A stretch of DNA of 64,000 nucleotides from Pseudomonas peradeniyensis. Lineage in GTDB: Bacteria > Pseudomonadota > Gammaproteobacteria > Pseudomonadales > Pseudomonadaceae. Location of the stretch: contig NZ_JABWRJ020000001.1 in the NCBI RefSeq assembly GCF_014268935.2, positions 1,240,001-1,304,000 of the forward strand, read 5' to 3'. How positions within the stretch are numbered: the first letter of the stretch is position 1; the number at the start of each line of letters is the position of its first letter. This document shows positions 26,730 to 35,048 of the stretch, piece after piece. The translations under genes and the position numbers were made by a program. The notes beneath the pieces are model-generated. The model did not search any database. It saw only the letters and a list, made by a program, of their open reading frames with translations, and was not told the DNA's origin.

Positions 26730-27539
26730 TCAGGCAGCCTGGTGGTGCTTGACCTGGGACTTGCGGACCTGGGCGCGGCAGGCGTCGCCGAAGGCCTGGA
26801 ACATCTTGATCGAGTCGGGGTTCTTCGCCGCCTGCCACTCCGGGTGCCACTGCACCGCGAACAGGAAGGGCGAGAGGCTCGGGGCGTGGATCGCCTCGAC
26901 CAGGCCGTCTTCGGCATGGGCGATCGGCTCGATGCCGGCACCCAGGTTGCGCAGGCCCTGGCCGTGCAGCGAGTTGACGCGGATCTCGTCGGTGCCCAGG
27001 GTATCGCGCAGCCAGCTGCCTGGCTTGATCTTCACGCTGTGCACCGGGGCGTACTGGACTTCGACCGGATCTTCCGGGTTTTCCCGGTGGTCGTTGAAAC
27101 CGGGCTCGGCGTAGACCTTCTGGTAGATGTCACCGCCCAGGGCCACGTTGATTTCCTGCATGCCGCGGCAGATGCCGAAGATCGGCAGGCCGCGCTTGAT
27201 CGCCGCCTTGACCAGCGGCATGTCGAACAGGTCGCGGTCTTTGTCCTGGCCCTTGCCGGGGGTCTGGTTTTCCTGGCCGTAGAGGGTCGGGTCGATGTTG
27301 CTGCCGGCACCGGTCAGGTAGACGCCGTCGGCCATGTCCAGGTAGGTCTCGAGGTCTTCGACGCCACAGCAGGTGGGCACCAGGACCGGGACGCAACCGG
27401 CGAAATCGACCAGCGGGGTGATGTATTTGTGGGTCATGACCTGATAGTCATGGCCTTTGCGCTCTTGGCTGCCCATGGTCATCAGGACGACGGGTTTGCG
27501 CAGGGAGGGTTGCTTGTTGCCAATGTTGCTGTTGGACAT
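26730..27539 (-). CDS. Class I glutamine amidotransferase/peptidase C26 (PuuD-like)
   Basis: A 269-residue class I GATase-like hydrolase of the peptidase C26 family. The catalytic triad is visible as GICRGMQ (C124) and QWHPEW (H232, E234). Relatives hydrolyse gamma-glutamyl-GABA or other gamma-glutamyl amides. It lies upstream of the sugar-acid operon on the same strand, but a terminator and 430 bases separate them, so it is probably an independent unit. I recall a similar neighbour in KT2440. Substrate unknown. Confidence 0.85.
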   Translation of the reverse strand: MSNSNIGNKQPSLRKPVVLMTMGSQERKGHDYQVMTHKYITPLVDFAGCVPVLVPTCCGVEDLETYLDMADGVYLTGAGSNIDPTLYGQENQTPGKGQDKDRDLFDMPLVKAAIKRGLPIFGICRGMQEINVALGGDIYQKVYAEPGFNDHRENPEDPVEVQYAPVHSVKIKPGSWLRDTLGTDEIRVNSLHGQGLRNLGAGIEPIAHAEDGLVEAIHAPSLSPFLFAVQWHPEWQAAKNPDSIKMFQAFGDACRAQVRKSQVKHHQAA

Positions 27540-27872
27540 ATGTCACCTTGAGACAGGTCATGCCTGTCGTTGTTGTGCAGGCGCACGGCCGGGGCCTTGA
27601 GTGCTGCCTGGAGCCCCGAGCACTGCCGGCTCGCCTTGCAGGCGATGTCGGTCGGGGCCTGACTCATAGCTTGCCAGAGCCGTTCGATATGTCAAACGAG
27701 TGGCGGGGCGTCCAGGCGCCGGTTTCCGGGGGCTTGCGATGTTCGAGGCCTTGGCTGGCAAGGGTTTGGCGGGGGCTGAGGTCAATAATATTTAACGATG
27801 CAGTTGGCTCATTGCATCGGTGCAATGATCGCTCGTGCACGTTGGTCTTTCGCTGACAAGCAGGCTCACGGC
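27540..27872. other. Intergenic region with an 18-bp palindrome
   Basis: This gene-free stretch should hold the amidotransferase promoter. It contains CATTGCA-N4-TGCAATG at 27810-27827, a perfect 7-base inverted repeat in AT-richer DNA. Short open frames here have no family-like sequence and I do not call them genes. Confidence 0.5.
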
Positions 27873-28034
27873 TTAGGGTTTGTACGAAAAGTAGCCGAGC
27901 GGCGATCAGGCAAGGCGAAAACAGGCGAGGAACGGTCGGAGTCGCGCTCGACTTTACGGGTTGTAAATGAGCATTCCGAGCCTGTTTTCAATGCAGCATG
28001 ATCGTCGCGCAGGCACTTTTCGTACAAAGCCTAG
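27873..28034. mobile_element. Palindromic MITE-like element, about 162 bp (type A)
   Basis: The two ends are inverted repeats: TTAGGGTTTGTACGAAAAGT at the left, and CTAGGCTTTGTACGAAAAGT as the complement of the right end. The interior is also roughly palindromic (GAAAACAGGCGAGGAA near 27918 against TTCCGAGCCTGTTTTC near 27975). It carries no transposase gene. No clear target duplication is visible. The size and architecture resemble the element at 36692-36852, although the termini differ. Non-autonomous transposon is the best inference. Confidence 0.55.
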
Positions 28035-28091
28035 TCCGGGCCGCGTCTGTCTGCAGGCATGATGCAAGGGGAGTTGGATTTGTCGGCGAAA

Positions 28092-28108
28092 GGGCCGCAG
28101 AGCGGCCC
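28092..28108 (-). terminator. Terminator-like hairpin after pvdN
   Basis: Stem GGGCCGC/GCGGCCC with a 3-base loop, 20 bases beyond the pvdN stop. It is followed on the minus strand by TTTCG, so it is a weak terminator or a REP fragment. Confidence 0.5.
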
Positions 28109-28128
28109 CATTTACAGCAGGAGGCGTC

Positions 28129-29409
28129 TCAACCGATCTGCTTGCGCAGTAGCGCCATGGCCCGATCGATCTGCTGCTCGTCGTTGAGCAGGCTGGGCGC
28201 AAAGCGGATCACCGGCCCGACGTCGCGGTCCACGGCATCGACCATGACCTTGTTGGCGTTCAGGTAGGCCGCCACGGCGTCGGGGTCGCGGTCCTTGATA
28301 CGCAAGAAGGTGAAGCCGGCGGAGAACTCGCGACTGGCCGGGGTCACCAGTTCGATGGCGCGGTGCTCGGCCAGGCGCGCCTTGAGGTAGTCGTTGAGCT
28401 GGTGGATGCGCGCCTGGACGTCGGCCTTGCCCAGGGCCAGGTGCAGCTTGAAGGCCTCGCCCAGCGCCCAGCGGTGCTCGAAGGCGTGGTAACCGCCCGG
28501 GGTCATGATGGTGCCGAAGTCCTCGTTGCGCGAGAAGGTGGCGAAGGTCGGCGTCAGGTGCTGCATCTGCTCCGACGCCGCGCAGATGATTCCCGTGCCC
28601 CGGGGGCCGAACATCCATTTGTGGGTACCGGCGATGAACCAGTCGCAGTTGAAGTCGGCGAAGCGCACGTTTTCCACGCCGAAGCCGTGCACGCCATCGA
28701 CCACGTAGAGGATGCGCTCGGCCTCGTCGCGGTTGCGGTTGTGCTGGCGCACCAGCTCGCCGATGGCGCCCACCGGCAGCTTGACGCCGCTGCCCGAGTG
28801 CACCCAGGTCATGCCCAGCACCCGGGTCTCGGGGCGGATGCTGCGGTCGATCAGGCTCAGGACCCGATCGGTGGAGACCTCGCCGGGCTTGTCGAACAGG
28901 CGCAGCTTGCGCACTTGGGTGCCGTGCTGGCGCTGGCGGAATGCCAGGCAATTGTGGGTCGAGTAGTGCTCGTGCTCGGTGGTGAGGATTTCCTGGTGCG
29001 GCGCCACGTGCAGGCCGCCGTAGATCATGCCGAGGCCCTCGGTGGTGCTGCCGGTCAGGGCGACCTGGCGCGGGCGCACATCGAGGTAGCGGCCCGCCCA
29101 TTCGCGGACCTCGTCCTCGCGTTGCCATTCGTACTGGCTTTCCCAGTCCATGCACAGGGCCGGGTTGCGGTCGAGGGTGGCGCGGTGGCGGTCGATCGCC
29201 TCTTGCACCGGACGGGGATGGGCGGTGATCAGGAAGTTGGCGAAGTGCGCGACATCGGGGGCCAGGGGGAACAACTCGCGCAATTGGCGCCATTTGTCCG
29301 ACCCTTGTAGAGGCGGCGATACCGGATTGGCGGCGAGGGCACTGGGCAGCAAGGGCAGGCTGGCCGCCAGGGCGGCGGCCTGCTTGAGGAAGGCACGGCG
29401 GTCAGTCAT
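28129..29409 (-). CDS. pvdN: PvdN, periplasmic PLP-dependent pyoverdine-tailoring enzyme
   Basis: A 426-residue class V aminotransferase-fold protein with a Tat signal (DRRAFLKQAAALAASLPLL) and a PLP lysine in AGTHKWMFGPRG (about K264). In fluorescent pseudomonads PvdN converts the glutamate side chain of the pyoverdine precursor to succinamide in the periplasm. Its start overlaps the pvdM end by 8 bases, the conserved pvdM-pvdN arrangement. Similarity to isopenicillin N epimerase is generic. No other pyoverdine gene lies in the window. Confidence 0.9.
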   Translation of the reverse strand: MTDRRAFLKQAAALAASLPLLPSALAANPVSPPLQGSDKWRQLRELFPLAPDVAHFANFLITAHPRPVQEAIDRHRATLDRNPALCMDWESQYEWQREDEVREWAGRYLDVRPRQVALTGSTTEGLGMIYGGLHVAPHQEILTTEHEHYSTHNCLAFRQRQHGTQVRKLRLFDKPGEVSTDRVLSLIDRSIRPETRVLGMTWVHSGSGVKLPVGAIGELVRQHNRNRDEAERILYVVDGVHGFGVENVRFADFNCDWFIAGTHKWMFGPRGTGIICAASEQMQHLTPTFATFSRNEDFGTIMTPGGYHAFEHRWALGEAFKLHLALGKADVQARIHQLNDYLKARLAEHRAIELVTPASREFSAGFTFLRIKDRDPDAVAAYLNANKVMVDAVDRDVGPVIRFAPSLLNDEQQIDRAMALLRKQIG

Positions 29410-30775
29410 GGCGAACTTCCCGGGTGCTGCTGTCGTGCTGGGCGACCGGATTGGCGGCTTTCTGCACCTGCCCCCAGACGCGCAGGAAGTTGCCCGCCCA
29501 GAGCTTGGCGATATCGGTCTCGGAGTAACCGCGGGTCAGCAGCTCGGCGGTGACGTTGCGGATCTCGCCGACGTTCATGAAGCCGGTGACGCCGCCGCCA
29601 TCGTTGAAATCGGAGCTGATGCCGACATGGTCGATGCCCATCTTCTTCACGGCGTAGTCGATGGCATCGACGTATTCCTTGAGGCCGGCGCGGGGTTCTT
29701 CGTCGACGATGGCATAGAGGCTGCTGGCGTACTCGCCGAAGCGCGCCTCGGGCCAGATGGCGATGATCGGGTCACCCGGCATCAGCGCGTTGGTCAGGCC
29801 TTGCAGCGGTTGCAGGTCGAAGCGTGCGCGCAGGGCCTCGAGTTTTTCCAGGGTCGGTTTGCTCAGCGGCTTGAGGTAGGTGGTGAAGGCCACGACTTGC
29901 AGCACGCCGCCGCTGTCCTTGATCAGCTGCATCTCCTTGTCGGAGAGGTTGCGCGGGATGTCCACCAGCGCCCGCGGCGCCGAGTGCGAGGCGACGAACG
30001 GGGCACGGCTCAGGCGGGCCACGTCTTCCAGGGCCAGGGTGGACATCTGCGAGACGTCGATGATCACGCCCAGGTCGTTGAGCCGCTTGACCGCCTGCTC
30101 GCCCAGGGGAGACAGGCCGCCGAAGGCGTCGGGGGTGTCGTTGAAGAACGGCAGCGGACGCGAGGAGTCGGCCCAGGCGTTGTTGCCGGTGTAGCTGAAG
30201 CCGAACATGCGCATGCCGCGCTTGCTCCACAGGTCGAGCTGCGACAGGTCGTTGCCCAGCGGGTAGGCGTTGAGCATGCTGATGAAGATGGCGAACTTGC
30301 CTTCGCCGTTCAGGCGGCGGAAGTCCTCGGGGGTGTAGGCGATGCCGACCTGGTTGGGGAAGTCGCGCACGATCCCGCTGATGATCTTGTAGCGCACTTC
30401 CTGCTGGTTGCGGGCTTCGTCGACGAAGCCCGGGGTCGGGCGGTGCGGGGCGTTCGGGCCGTTCCACAGCTCGGGCCAGCCGAAGACGGTGAGCGCCGCG
30501 CCCGACAACCGGCCCTTGGCCGCCTTGGCCAGGTCGAACTGCCCACGGCCGTCCTTGTCGGCTTCATAGCCGTCGCTGCCGTAGCCCAGCGGCACGGTGA
30601 CATGGCTGTCGAAGGAGAGCATGTGTTCGTGCAGTTCATTGGCCTGCTGCACGATGGCGCGGGGATAGCCGCTGTCCTGCTTCCAGAAGTAATAGCCGGC
30701 GGCGCCACCCAGGGCGGCCACCAGGGCCAGGGGCAGGCCGATGTACAAGGCTTTGCGGGAACGGGTCTTGGTCAT
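29402..30775 (-). CDS. pvdM: PvdM, membrane-anchored renal-dipeptidase-like pyoverdine maturation protein
   Basis: A 457-residue M19 dipeptidase-fold protein with an N-terminal anchor (ALYIGLPLALVAALGGAAGYYF). Metal-site motifs are SFDSHVTVP, FVASHSAPRAL and GIDHVGISSDFN. PvdM is needed in the periplasm for oxidation of ferribactin with PvdP. The ATG at 30775 is preferred because a GAG ribosome site precedes it by 6 bases; an in-frame ATG at 30781 is possible. An iron-starvation sigma box lies about 80 bases upstream. Confidence 0.9.
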   Translation of the reverse strand: MTKTRSRKALYIGLPLALVAALGGAAGYYFWKQDSGYPRAIVQQANELHEHMLSFDSHVTVPLGYGSDGYEADKDGRGQFDLAKAAKGRLSGAALTVFGWPELWNGPNAPHRPTPGFVDEARNQQEVRYKIISGIVRDFPNQVGIAYTPEDFRRLNGEGKFAIFISMLNAYPLGNDLSQLDLWSKRGMRMFGFSYTGNNAWADSSRPLPFFNDTPDAFGGLSPLGEQAVKRLNDLGVIIDVSQMSTLALEDVARLSRAPFVASHSAPRALVDIPRNLSDKEMQLIKDSGGVLQVVAFTTYLKPLSKPTLEKLEALRARFDLQPLQGLTNALMPGDPIIAIWPEARFGEYASSLYAIVDEEPRAGLKEYVDAIDYAVKKMGIDHVGISSDFNDGGGVTGFMNVGEIRNVTAELLTRGYSETDIAKLWAGNFLRVWGQVQKAANPVAQHDSSTREVRHD

Positions 30776-30854
30776 TGCCATCTCGTTGCGGGGCTGGTCG
30801 GGTCGGCCTGTCGGGTCGCCAGGGGCGCCAGGGCATGGCTCGGGTATGTGGTGG

Positions 30855-30878
30855 ACGAATGACGAGGCGGCAAATTTA
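30855..30878 (-). promoter_or_regulatory. PvdS-type iron-starvation promoter box for pvdMN
   Basis: On the minus strand TAAAT (30878-30874) is followed after exactly 16 bases by CGT (30857-30855). This matches the TAAAT-N16/17-CGT consensus of pyoverdine sigma factors (PvdS in P. aeruginosa, PfrI in P. putida). It sits about 75-80 bases before pvdM. The match is exact in the sequence; use by the sigma factor is inferred. Confidence 0.8.
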
Positions 30879-30892
30879 TCGGCACATGGCCA

Positions 30893-30919
30893 TCAAGTCT
30901 GCCGTGGCGCAGCCGATAG
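30893..30919 (+). promoter_or_regulatory. Sigma-28 (FliA)-type promoter for the FlxA-like gene
   Basis: TCAAG at 30893-30897 and GCCGATAG at 30912-30919 are spaced with 15 bases between TCAA and GCCGATA. This closely matches the pseudomonad FliA consensus (TCAAG then GCCGATA). It lies 38 bases before the start codon and is followed by a GGAGGA ribosome site. Confidence 0.7.
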
Positions 30920-30957
30920 CGCTGGTATTGAAAGGACCCACCACGGAGGATTAGGGA

Positions 30958-31383
30958 ATGGTAGGTATCAATAGTGCGACGATGGGCGTGATCACCAGTG
31001 TGGCTAACGCCCAGCCCGCAGAAAAGAAAGAAAAACCGTTGACGAGTGTCGCGGTGGACCTGTCGGGTGAGACCACCCCGGGCAAGGCCGAGGAGGCCAA
31101 GCAGGCCGAGGGCGGCGAGGGTAGTGGTGAGCCGGGACACATCAACCAGCTGCGTGACATGATCAAGCAATTGCAGAAGCAGCTTGCCGAGGAGCAGAAG
31201 CAACTGGCGAGGATTGCCGCGCAAGAGATGGACGAAACCTCGAAGCTGGCCCTGATCACCGCCAAACAGGCGAGCATCGCCACCCTGAGCGGGCAGATCC
31301 AGGCGGCCACGCAGCAGTTGCTCGAAGCGTTGACCAAGACCGGTGGCAGCAGCGCCGGTGGCATGATCGCCACCCAGGCCTGA
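30958..31383 (+). CDS. FlxA-like coiled-coil protein
   Basis: A 141-residue hydrophilic protein with no signal peptide. A polar, glycine/glutamate-rich N-terminal half is followed by a coiled coil from about residue 60 to 120 (LRDMIKQLQKQLAEEQKQLARIAAQEM) and a flexible tail. This resembles the FlxA-like family, named after E. coli flxA, a gene transcribed by the flagellar sigma factor. The sigma-28-type promoter upstream supports this. A strong ribosome site (GGAGGA, 7 bases before the ATG) fixes the start. Its role in motility or surface sensing is unknown. Confidence 0.72.
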   Translation: MVGINSATMGVITSVANAQPAEKKEKPLTSVAVDLSGETTPGKAEEAKQAEGGEGSGEPGHINQLRDMIKQLQKQLAEEQKQLARIAAQEMDETSKLALITAKQASIATLSGQIQAATQQLLEALTKTGGSSAGGMIATQA

Positions 31384-31403
31384 GACCCAGATCGGTAAAG
31401 CAA

Positions 31404-31428
31404 GACGCCCCGCATCATGCGGGGCGTC
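31404..31428. terminator. Bidirectional terminator hairpin
   Basis: Perfect 11-base stem GACGCCCCGCA/TGCGGGGCGTC with a 3-base loop, between two convergent genes. No long T run on either side, but the position fits a shared terminator. Confidence 0.75.
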
Positions 31429-31445
31429 GTCGTTTCAGCGGAGTA

Positions 31446-32372
31446 TCAGTCCTGCGCCAGGCGCGCGCGGCTCTGGCGCTCGCTCTTGTACTGCATGGCC
31501 ACCGCCGGCGCCGGCTTGGCGCTGCCGGTCTCCAGCCACTGGCGCATGCGGCTGGCATCGGCGAAGTGGGTGTACTTGCCATAGGCGTCGAGAATCACCA
31601 TGGCCACCGGACGGTTGTCCATCTTCGTCAGCAGCACCAGGCAATGCCCCGCTTCGTTGGTGAAGCCGGTCTTGGTCAGGGCGATGTCCCAGTTGCTCTT
31701 GTTCACCAGGTGGTCGGTGTTGCGAAAGCCCAGGGTGTAGTTGGGCTTGCGGAACGCCACGGTCTTCTCGCGGGTGGTCGACAGCTCGCTGAGCAACGGG
31801 TACTTGCGCGAGGCCATCAGCAGCTTGGCGAGGTCGTGGGCGGTGGACACGTTCAGGGTCGACAGGCCGGTCGGCTCGACGTAGCGGGTGTTGCTCATGC
31901 CCAGGCTGCGGGCCTTGGCGTTCATCGCCTTGATGAAGGCGCCATAGCCACCGGGGTAGTGGTTGGCCAGGGTGTTGGCCGCGCGGTTTTCCGACGACAT
32001 CAGGGTGATCAGCAACGTCTCGCGACGGTTCAGCTCACTGCCCAGGCGTACCCGCGAGTACACGCCCTTCATCTCCGGGTTGTTGGCGATGGTCATGCCG
32101 AGCATTTCGTCCATGGGCAGCTTGGCGTCGAGCACGACCATCGCGGTCATCAGCTTGGTGACCGAAGCGATGGGGCGCACGCGATCGGCGTGGCTGGCAT
32201 ACAGCTCCTTGTTGGTGTTGAGGTCGATCAACAGGGCGCTGCCGGAGGCCAGGTGCAGCTTGCTTGGGTCGCGCTGGACCTGGGCCGGGGGTTGTGCAGC
32301 AGCGGTCGACGGTAGGGTCGCGGTACCTGTGAGCAACAGCAGCAGGCTGAGGATGGACAGGGAAGTTTTCAC
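31446..32372 (-). CDS. pbpG: D-alanyl-D-alanine endopeptidase (PBP7)
   Basis: A 308-residue S11-family low-molecular-weight penicillin-binding protein. The active-site motifs are present in order: SVTK (catalytic serine and lysine), SEN, and KTG ([12 protein letters not shown]). The GTG at 32372 is chosen because it gives a signal peptide directly ([19 protein letters not shown]); the ATG further upstream adds a non-signal-like stretch. It cleaves meso-DAP cross-links in periplasmic peptidoglycan. It stands alone, convergent with the FlxA-like gene. Confidence 0.88.
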   Translation of the reverse strand: MKTSLSILSLLLLLTGTATLPSTAAAQPPAQVQRDPSKLHLASGSALLIDLNTNKELYASHADRVRPIASVTKLMTAMVVLDAKLPMDEMLGMTIANNPEMKGVYSRVRLGSELNRRETLLITLMSSENRAANTLANHYPGGYGAFIKAMNAKARSLGMSNTRYVEPTGLSTLNVSTAHDLAKLLMASRKYPLLSELSTTREKTVAFRKPNYTLGFRNTDHLVNKSNWDIALTKTGFTNEAGHCLVLLTKMDNRPVAMVILDAYGKYTHFADASRMRQWLETGSAKPAPAVAMQYKSERQSRARLAQD

Positions 32373-32556
32373 GTTGAGGCTCACTAAATGTTGGTATGTC
32401 GTTGGCTGTGCAAGGGTTTCCCCCAAAAAACCGTTGCATTCTGGAGTATGGTCGAACCGCTGTCGAATGCCTTATATCTAAAGGGCGCAACGTGAAGTAA
32501 ATTTAATCCGGCGCGCTTTGCGCCGCCTTCCTACGTGGTCAACCGGACGACCTGCC

Positions 32557-32982
32557 ATGACGCTCACGATCGATTTCACCGACCAGGCCACCAGCCTGCA
32601 TCACGATGCGATTCTCAAGCCTTTGCGCGCTTTCAACGACACTGTGATCGGCTCCCCCGGCGCGGCCACCGTCGCCTGGACGCTGCGCGATCCCGCCAGC
32701 GATGAGATCATCGGCGGGCTCTACGCCAGGCTCGGAGGGGGCTGGTTGTTCGTCGAGCTGCTGGTGGTGCCCGAGCGCATGCGCGGGCAGGGCACCGGGC
32801 GCGAGCTGATGGTCCAGGCCGAAGCGTTGGCAAGGGAGAAGGGTTGCTGCGGGATCTGGCTGGATACCTTCAGCTTCCAGGCGCCGGACTTCTACCGCAA
32901 GCTGGGGTTCGAGGTGTTTGGCGAGCTTGCCGATTTTCCGCCCGGGCATAGCCGTTATTTCCTGCATAAACGGTTGGCTTAG
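32557..32982 (+). CDS. GNAT-family N-acetyltransferase
   Basis: A 141-residue GNAT. The acetyl-CoA pyrophosphate loop is RMRGQGTGRELM, preceded by the ELLVVPE strand and followed by FQAPDFYRKLGFEVFGEL. The ATG at 32557 is the first one consistent with the fold; an upstream in-frame codon adds a proline/arginine-rich tail. It is a monocistronic gene. The acceptor substrate cannot be told. Confidence 0.85.
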   Translation: MTLTIDFTDQATSLHHDAILKPLRAFNDTVIGSPGAATVAWTLRDPASDEIIGGLYARLGGGWLFVELLVVPERMRGQGTGRELMVQAEALAREKGCCGIWLDTFSFQAPDFYRKLGFEVFGELADFPPGHSRYFLHKRLA

Positions 32983-33011
32983 TCTCTGGCGTGGCGAGCT
33001 GACGGCTCCGC

Positions 33012-33827
33012 TCAACCCACCCGCAACCAGATCGCCGAGGCGTCGTCGCTCATCTTGAACCGCGGATAGCGCAGGCACGCGGCATCGTCGTGCTCGATGC
33101 CGCGCAGCGTCCGGGCCAGGTCATCCAGGCCGTGGCTTTGCAGGCGCTCGATGAAACCTGCCGGGTCATAGGCCCGGTAGGTATCGAACAGCGCCGCAAA
33201 GCCATCGCTCATCAGCAGCACATCGTCACCCACGGCGACTGGGGCTCGGCTGTAGAAGGTGCCCTCCCGGGACAGCTCGGCATCGACGCCGAGCACGGCC
33301 CGGGGCCGCTCGCGGGCGCTGCGGCGGTCGGCCAGCACCGCCGGGGTGCGCACGCCGTGGGCACCGGTGCCAGGGCCGAGCGCGGCGGCTTCGGCTTGCT
33401 CGGCCTCGCGATCGGGCTCGGGGGTGAGGAAGCGGATGCCTTGCGCGCTACGATGCAGCACCACGCAGTCGGCCAGGTGCGCGCAGACCAGCTCTTCACC
33501 TTCGATGGCCACCGCGGCAAAGGCAGCGCGCGGCAGTTCCCAGGTGGCCAGGGGCTCGCGTCGGCGGTCCTGCCGATAGGCCTGGGCAACCGAATCGAAG
33601 ACCGTCTCGCAGACCTGCCGCAGTGGCCCCGAGGCCGTGGCGAAGGCGCGCTGGGCCGTGGCCGAGAGCCACGCCGCGCCGCCGCGCTCACCCAGCAGGC
33701 CGGGGGCGCCGAGGTCGGTGGCGCCGTCGATGACCCAGGCGTGGCGGTCGGCGTTGCCGACACGGTCGTCATTGGGCACATCGGGCTTGCCAGCCAGGCA
33801 CAAGCTCTGGATCAGGTCGAAATGCAT
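33012..33827 (-). CDS. PP2C-family serine/threonine protein phosphatase
   Basis: A 271-residue PPM-fold phosphatase. The metal-coordinating acidic motifs are NDDR (about 19-22), VIDGATD, LLMSDGFAALFD and the C-terminal SDDASAIWLR. It has no membrane segment. It follows a lipoprotein gene by 60 bases on the same strand. No kinase gene or type VI secretion gene is nearby, so its partner is unknown. The ATG at 33827 gives the family-like start. Confidence 0.82.
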   Translation of the reverse strand: MHFDLIQSLCLAGKPDVPNDDRVGNADRHAWVIDGATDLGAPGLLGERGGAAWLSATAQRAFATASGPLRQVCETVFDSVAQAYRQDRRREPLATWELPRAAFAAVAIEGEELVCAHLADCVVLHRSAQGIRFLTPEPDREAEQAEAAALGPGTGAHGVRTPAVLADRRSARERPRAVLGVDAELSREGTFYSRAPVAVGDDVLLMSDGFAALFDTYRAYDPAGFIERLQSHGLDDLARTLRGIEHDDAACLRYPRFKMSDDASAIWLRVG

Positions 33828-33887
33828 GTCGGGCTCCTGGTCGGTAGGATCACTGACCTTGAGCCCTGCGCCGTCGCGAGTCAAATT

Positions 33888-34496
33888 TCACGGCTTGGGC
33901 GTGCGGTCCCAGCAATGGCTGTCCAGGTCGCAGACGCCGAATTGCCGGTCCATCAGCGCCATGCGTCGCAGATGGGCGTCGAGGATGTCGCGGCCCACTT
34001 TACTGTCGATGATATAGCGGCTGTAGCGTTCGATCAGGCGTTGCTTCCAGGCATCGCGGGTGGCCGCGTCCAGGGTGTCGGGCGCACTGGCCAGGCGTTG
34101 CAGGGTGGTGTCGTCGACGCGCTTGAGCTGGTCGCTGAACGTCGCGATGTAACGGGCGCGCTGTGCTTCCTTGTGACGAGAGGCTTCGGCATCGAAGGTA
34201 TCGAGATTGCGTTGCCACTGCGCCCAGTAGGCATCCGGCAACTTCAGGTCGCGCTTCTGGCGCAATGCGTCGACGATCTGCGCGTTGCTCTGGCGCGGTG
34301 GTGGCTGTCGGTCCTGGCTGGCCAGTGGGTCCTGGGCCAGGATCTGCGTGATCCAGGTCGTGCGGGCTTCGCTATCCGGACGAACCGGGCCGAGCGGCGC
34401 AGAGTCGGTGGCGTTCGAGCTTGGCAGGCCATTGCAGCCGGTGAGTGACAGCAACAGCGACAGTACCAGCAGGGCTGGCAGGTTGTGGCGCAACAT
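33888..34496 (-). CDS. Lipoprotein of unknown function
   Basis: A 202-residue protein with a lipoprotein signal (LLVLSLLLSLTGC, lipidated cysteine at 21). A disordered proline/serine-rich linker leads to a mostly helical domain (about 70-180), and the C-terminus has a CDLDSHC motif. I do not recognise the family; its style suggests a periplasmic structural or cofactor protein. It lies upstream of the phosphatase gene and may be co-transcribed. Confidence 0.75.
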   Translation of the reverse strand: MLRHNLPALLVLSLLLSLTGCNGLPSSNATDSAPLGPVRPDSEARTTWITQILAQDPLASQDRQPPPRQSNAQIVDALRQKRDLKLPDAYWAQWQRNLDTFDAEASRHKEAQRARYIATFSDQLKRVDDTTLQRLASAPDTLDAATRDAWKQRLIERYSRYIIDSKVGRDILDAHLRRMALMDRQFGVCDLDSHCWDRTPKP

Positions 34497-34644
34497 GAAT
34501 CATCCTTGAGTAACTGCACAATCGTGCATCCGATCGGATGCACTAGGGGTATCGGCTCTTGCCTGGCCGACTTGAGCGTTCAGCCAAGGGGGCTTGCTTG
34601 GCAGGCGCATCAGTTTCGAGGCCGGGCACTGTTCGCCACAAATC

Positions 34645-34925
34645 TTGCAGCGCCTGTGAGATCGAGCGCCGCCCGCGCGGCGCATCGCTGGCAAGCCAGC
34701 TCCCACATCTGTTTCGGGCCAGTTATGCCTGCGCCGCCGCGGCTGTACGCCTTGTTGGTACGACGCGGTTTCAGCGTGGGCATCACTGGCGCTCCACCTG
34801 TCTCAAGTCATGCACTGGGGCGGACAGCGATAACTTCACAGGACAGACTGGCCCGAAACAAATGTGGGAGCTGGCTTGCCAGCGATGCGCCGCGCGGGCG
34901 GCGCTCGATCTCACAGGCGCTGCAA
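34645..34925. repeat. Long inverted repeat, copy 2 of a dispersed family
   Basis: Arms at about 34645-34730 and 34848-34925 are near-perfect reverse complements. The outer block (TTGCAGCGCCTGTGAGATCG onwards) is the one in the 5105-5374 repeat. The inner REP block here is CTGGCAAGCCAGCTCCCACA instead of the GGATGAATCCGCTCCTACA type found there. The 552-base gap 34497-35048 contains this repeat and I see no gene in it. Confidence 0.85.
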
Positions 34926-35048
34926 GGCTTTCGGCGAACACTTGGTGGCCCCGACGCGGTCAATGACCCTCGCACCCAAAGAGCTTGAAGGGGCTGAGGT
35001 TTGCGGCGATGATCCGCCGCAACCCGTTTACCGACGAGGAGGTTCCGC

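Noticed and set aside
27548..28001. Short open frames upstream of pvdN
   Set aside because: No family character, and partly made of the palindromic element; no convincing ribosome site.
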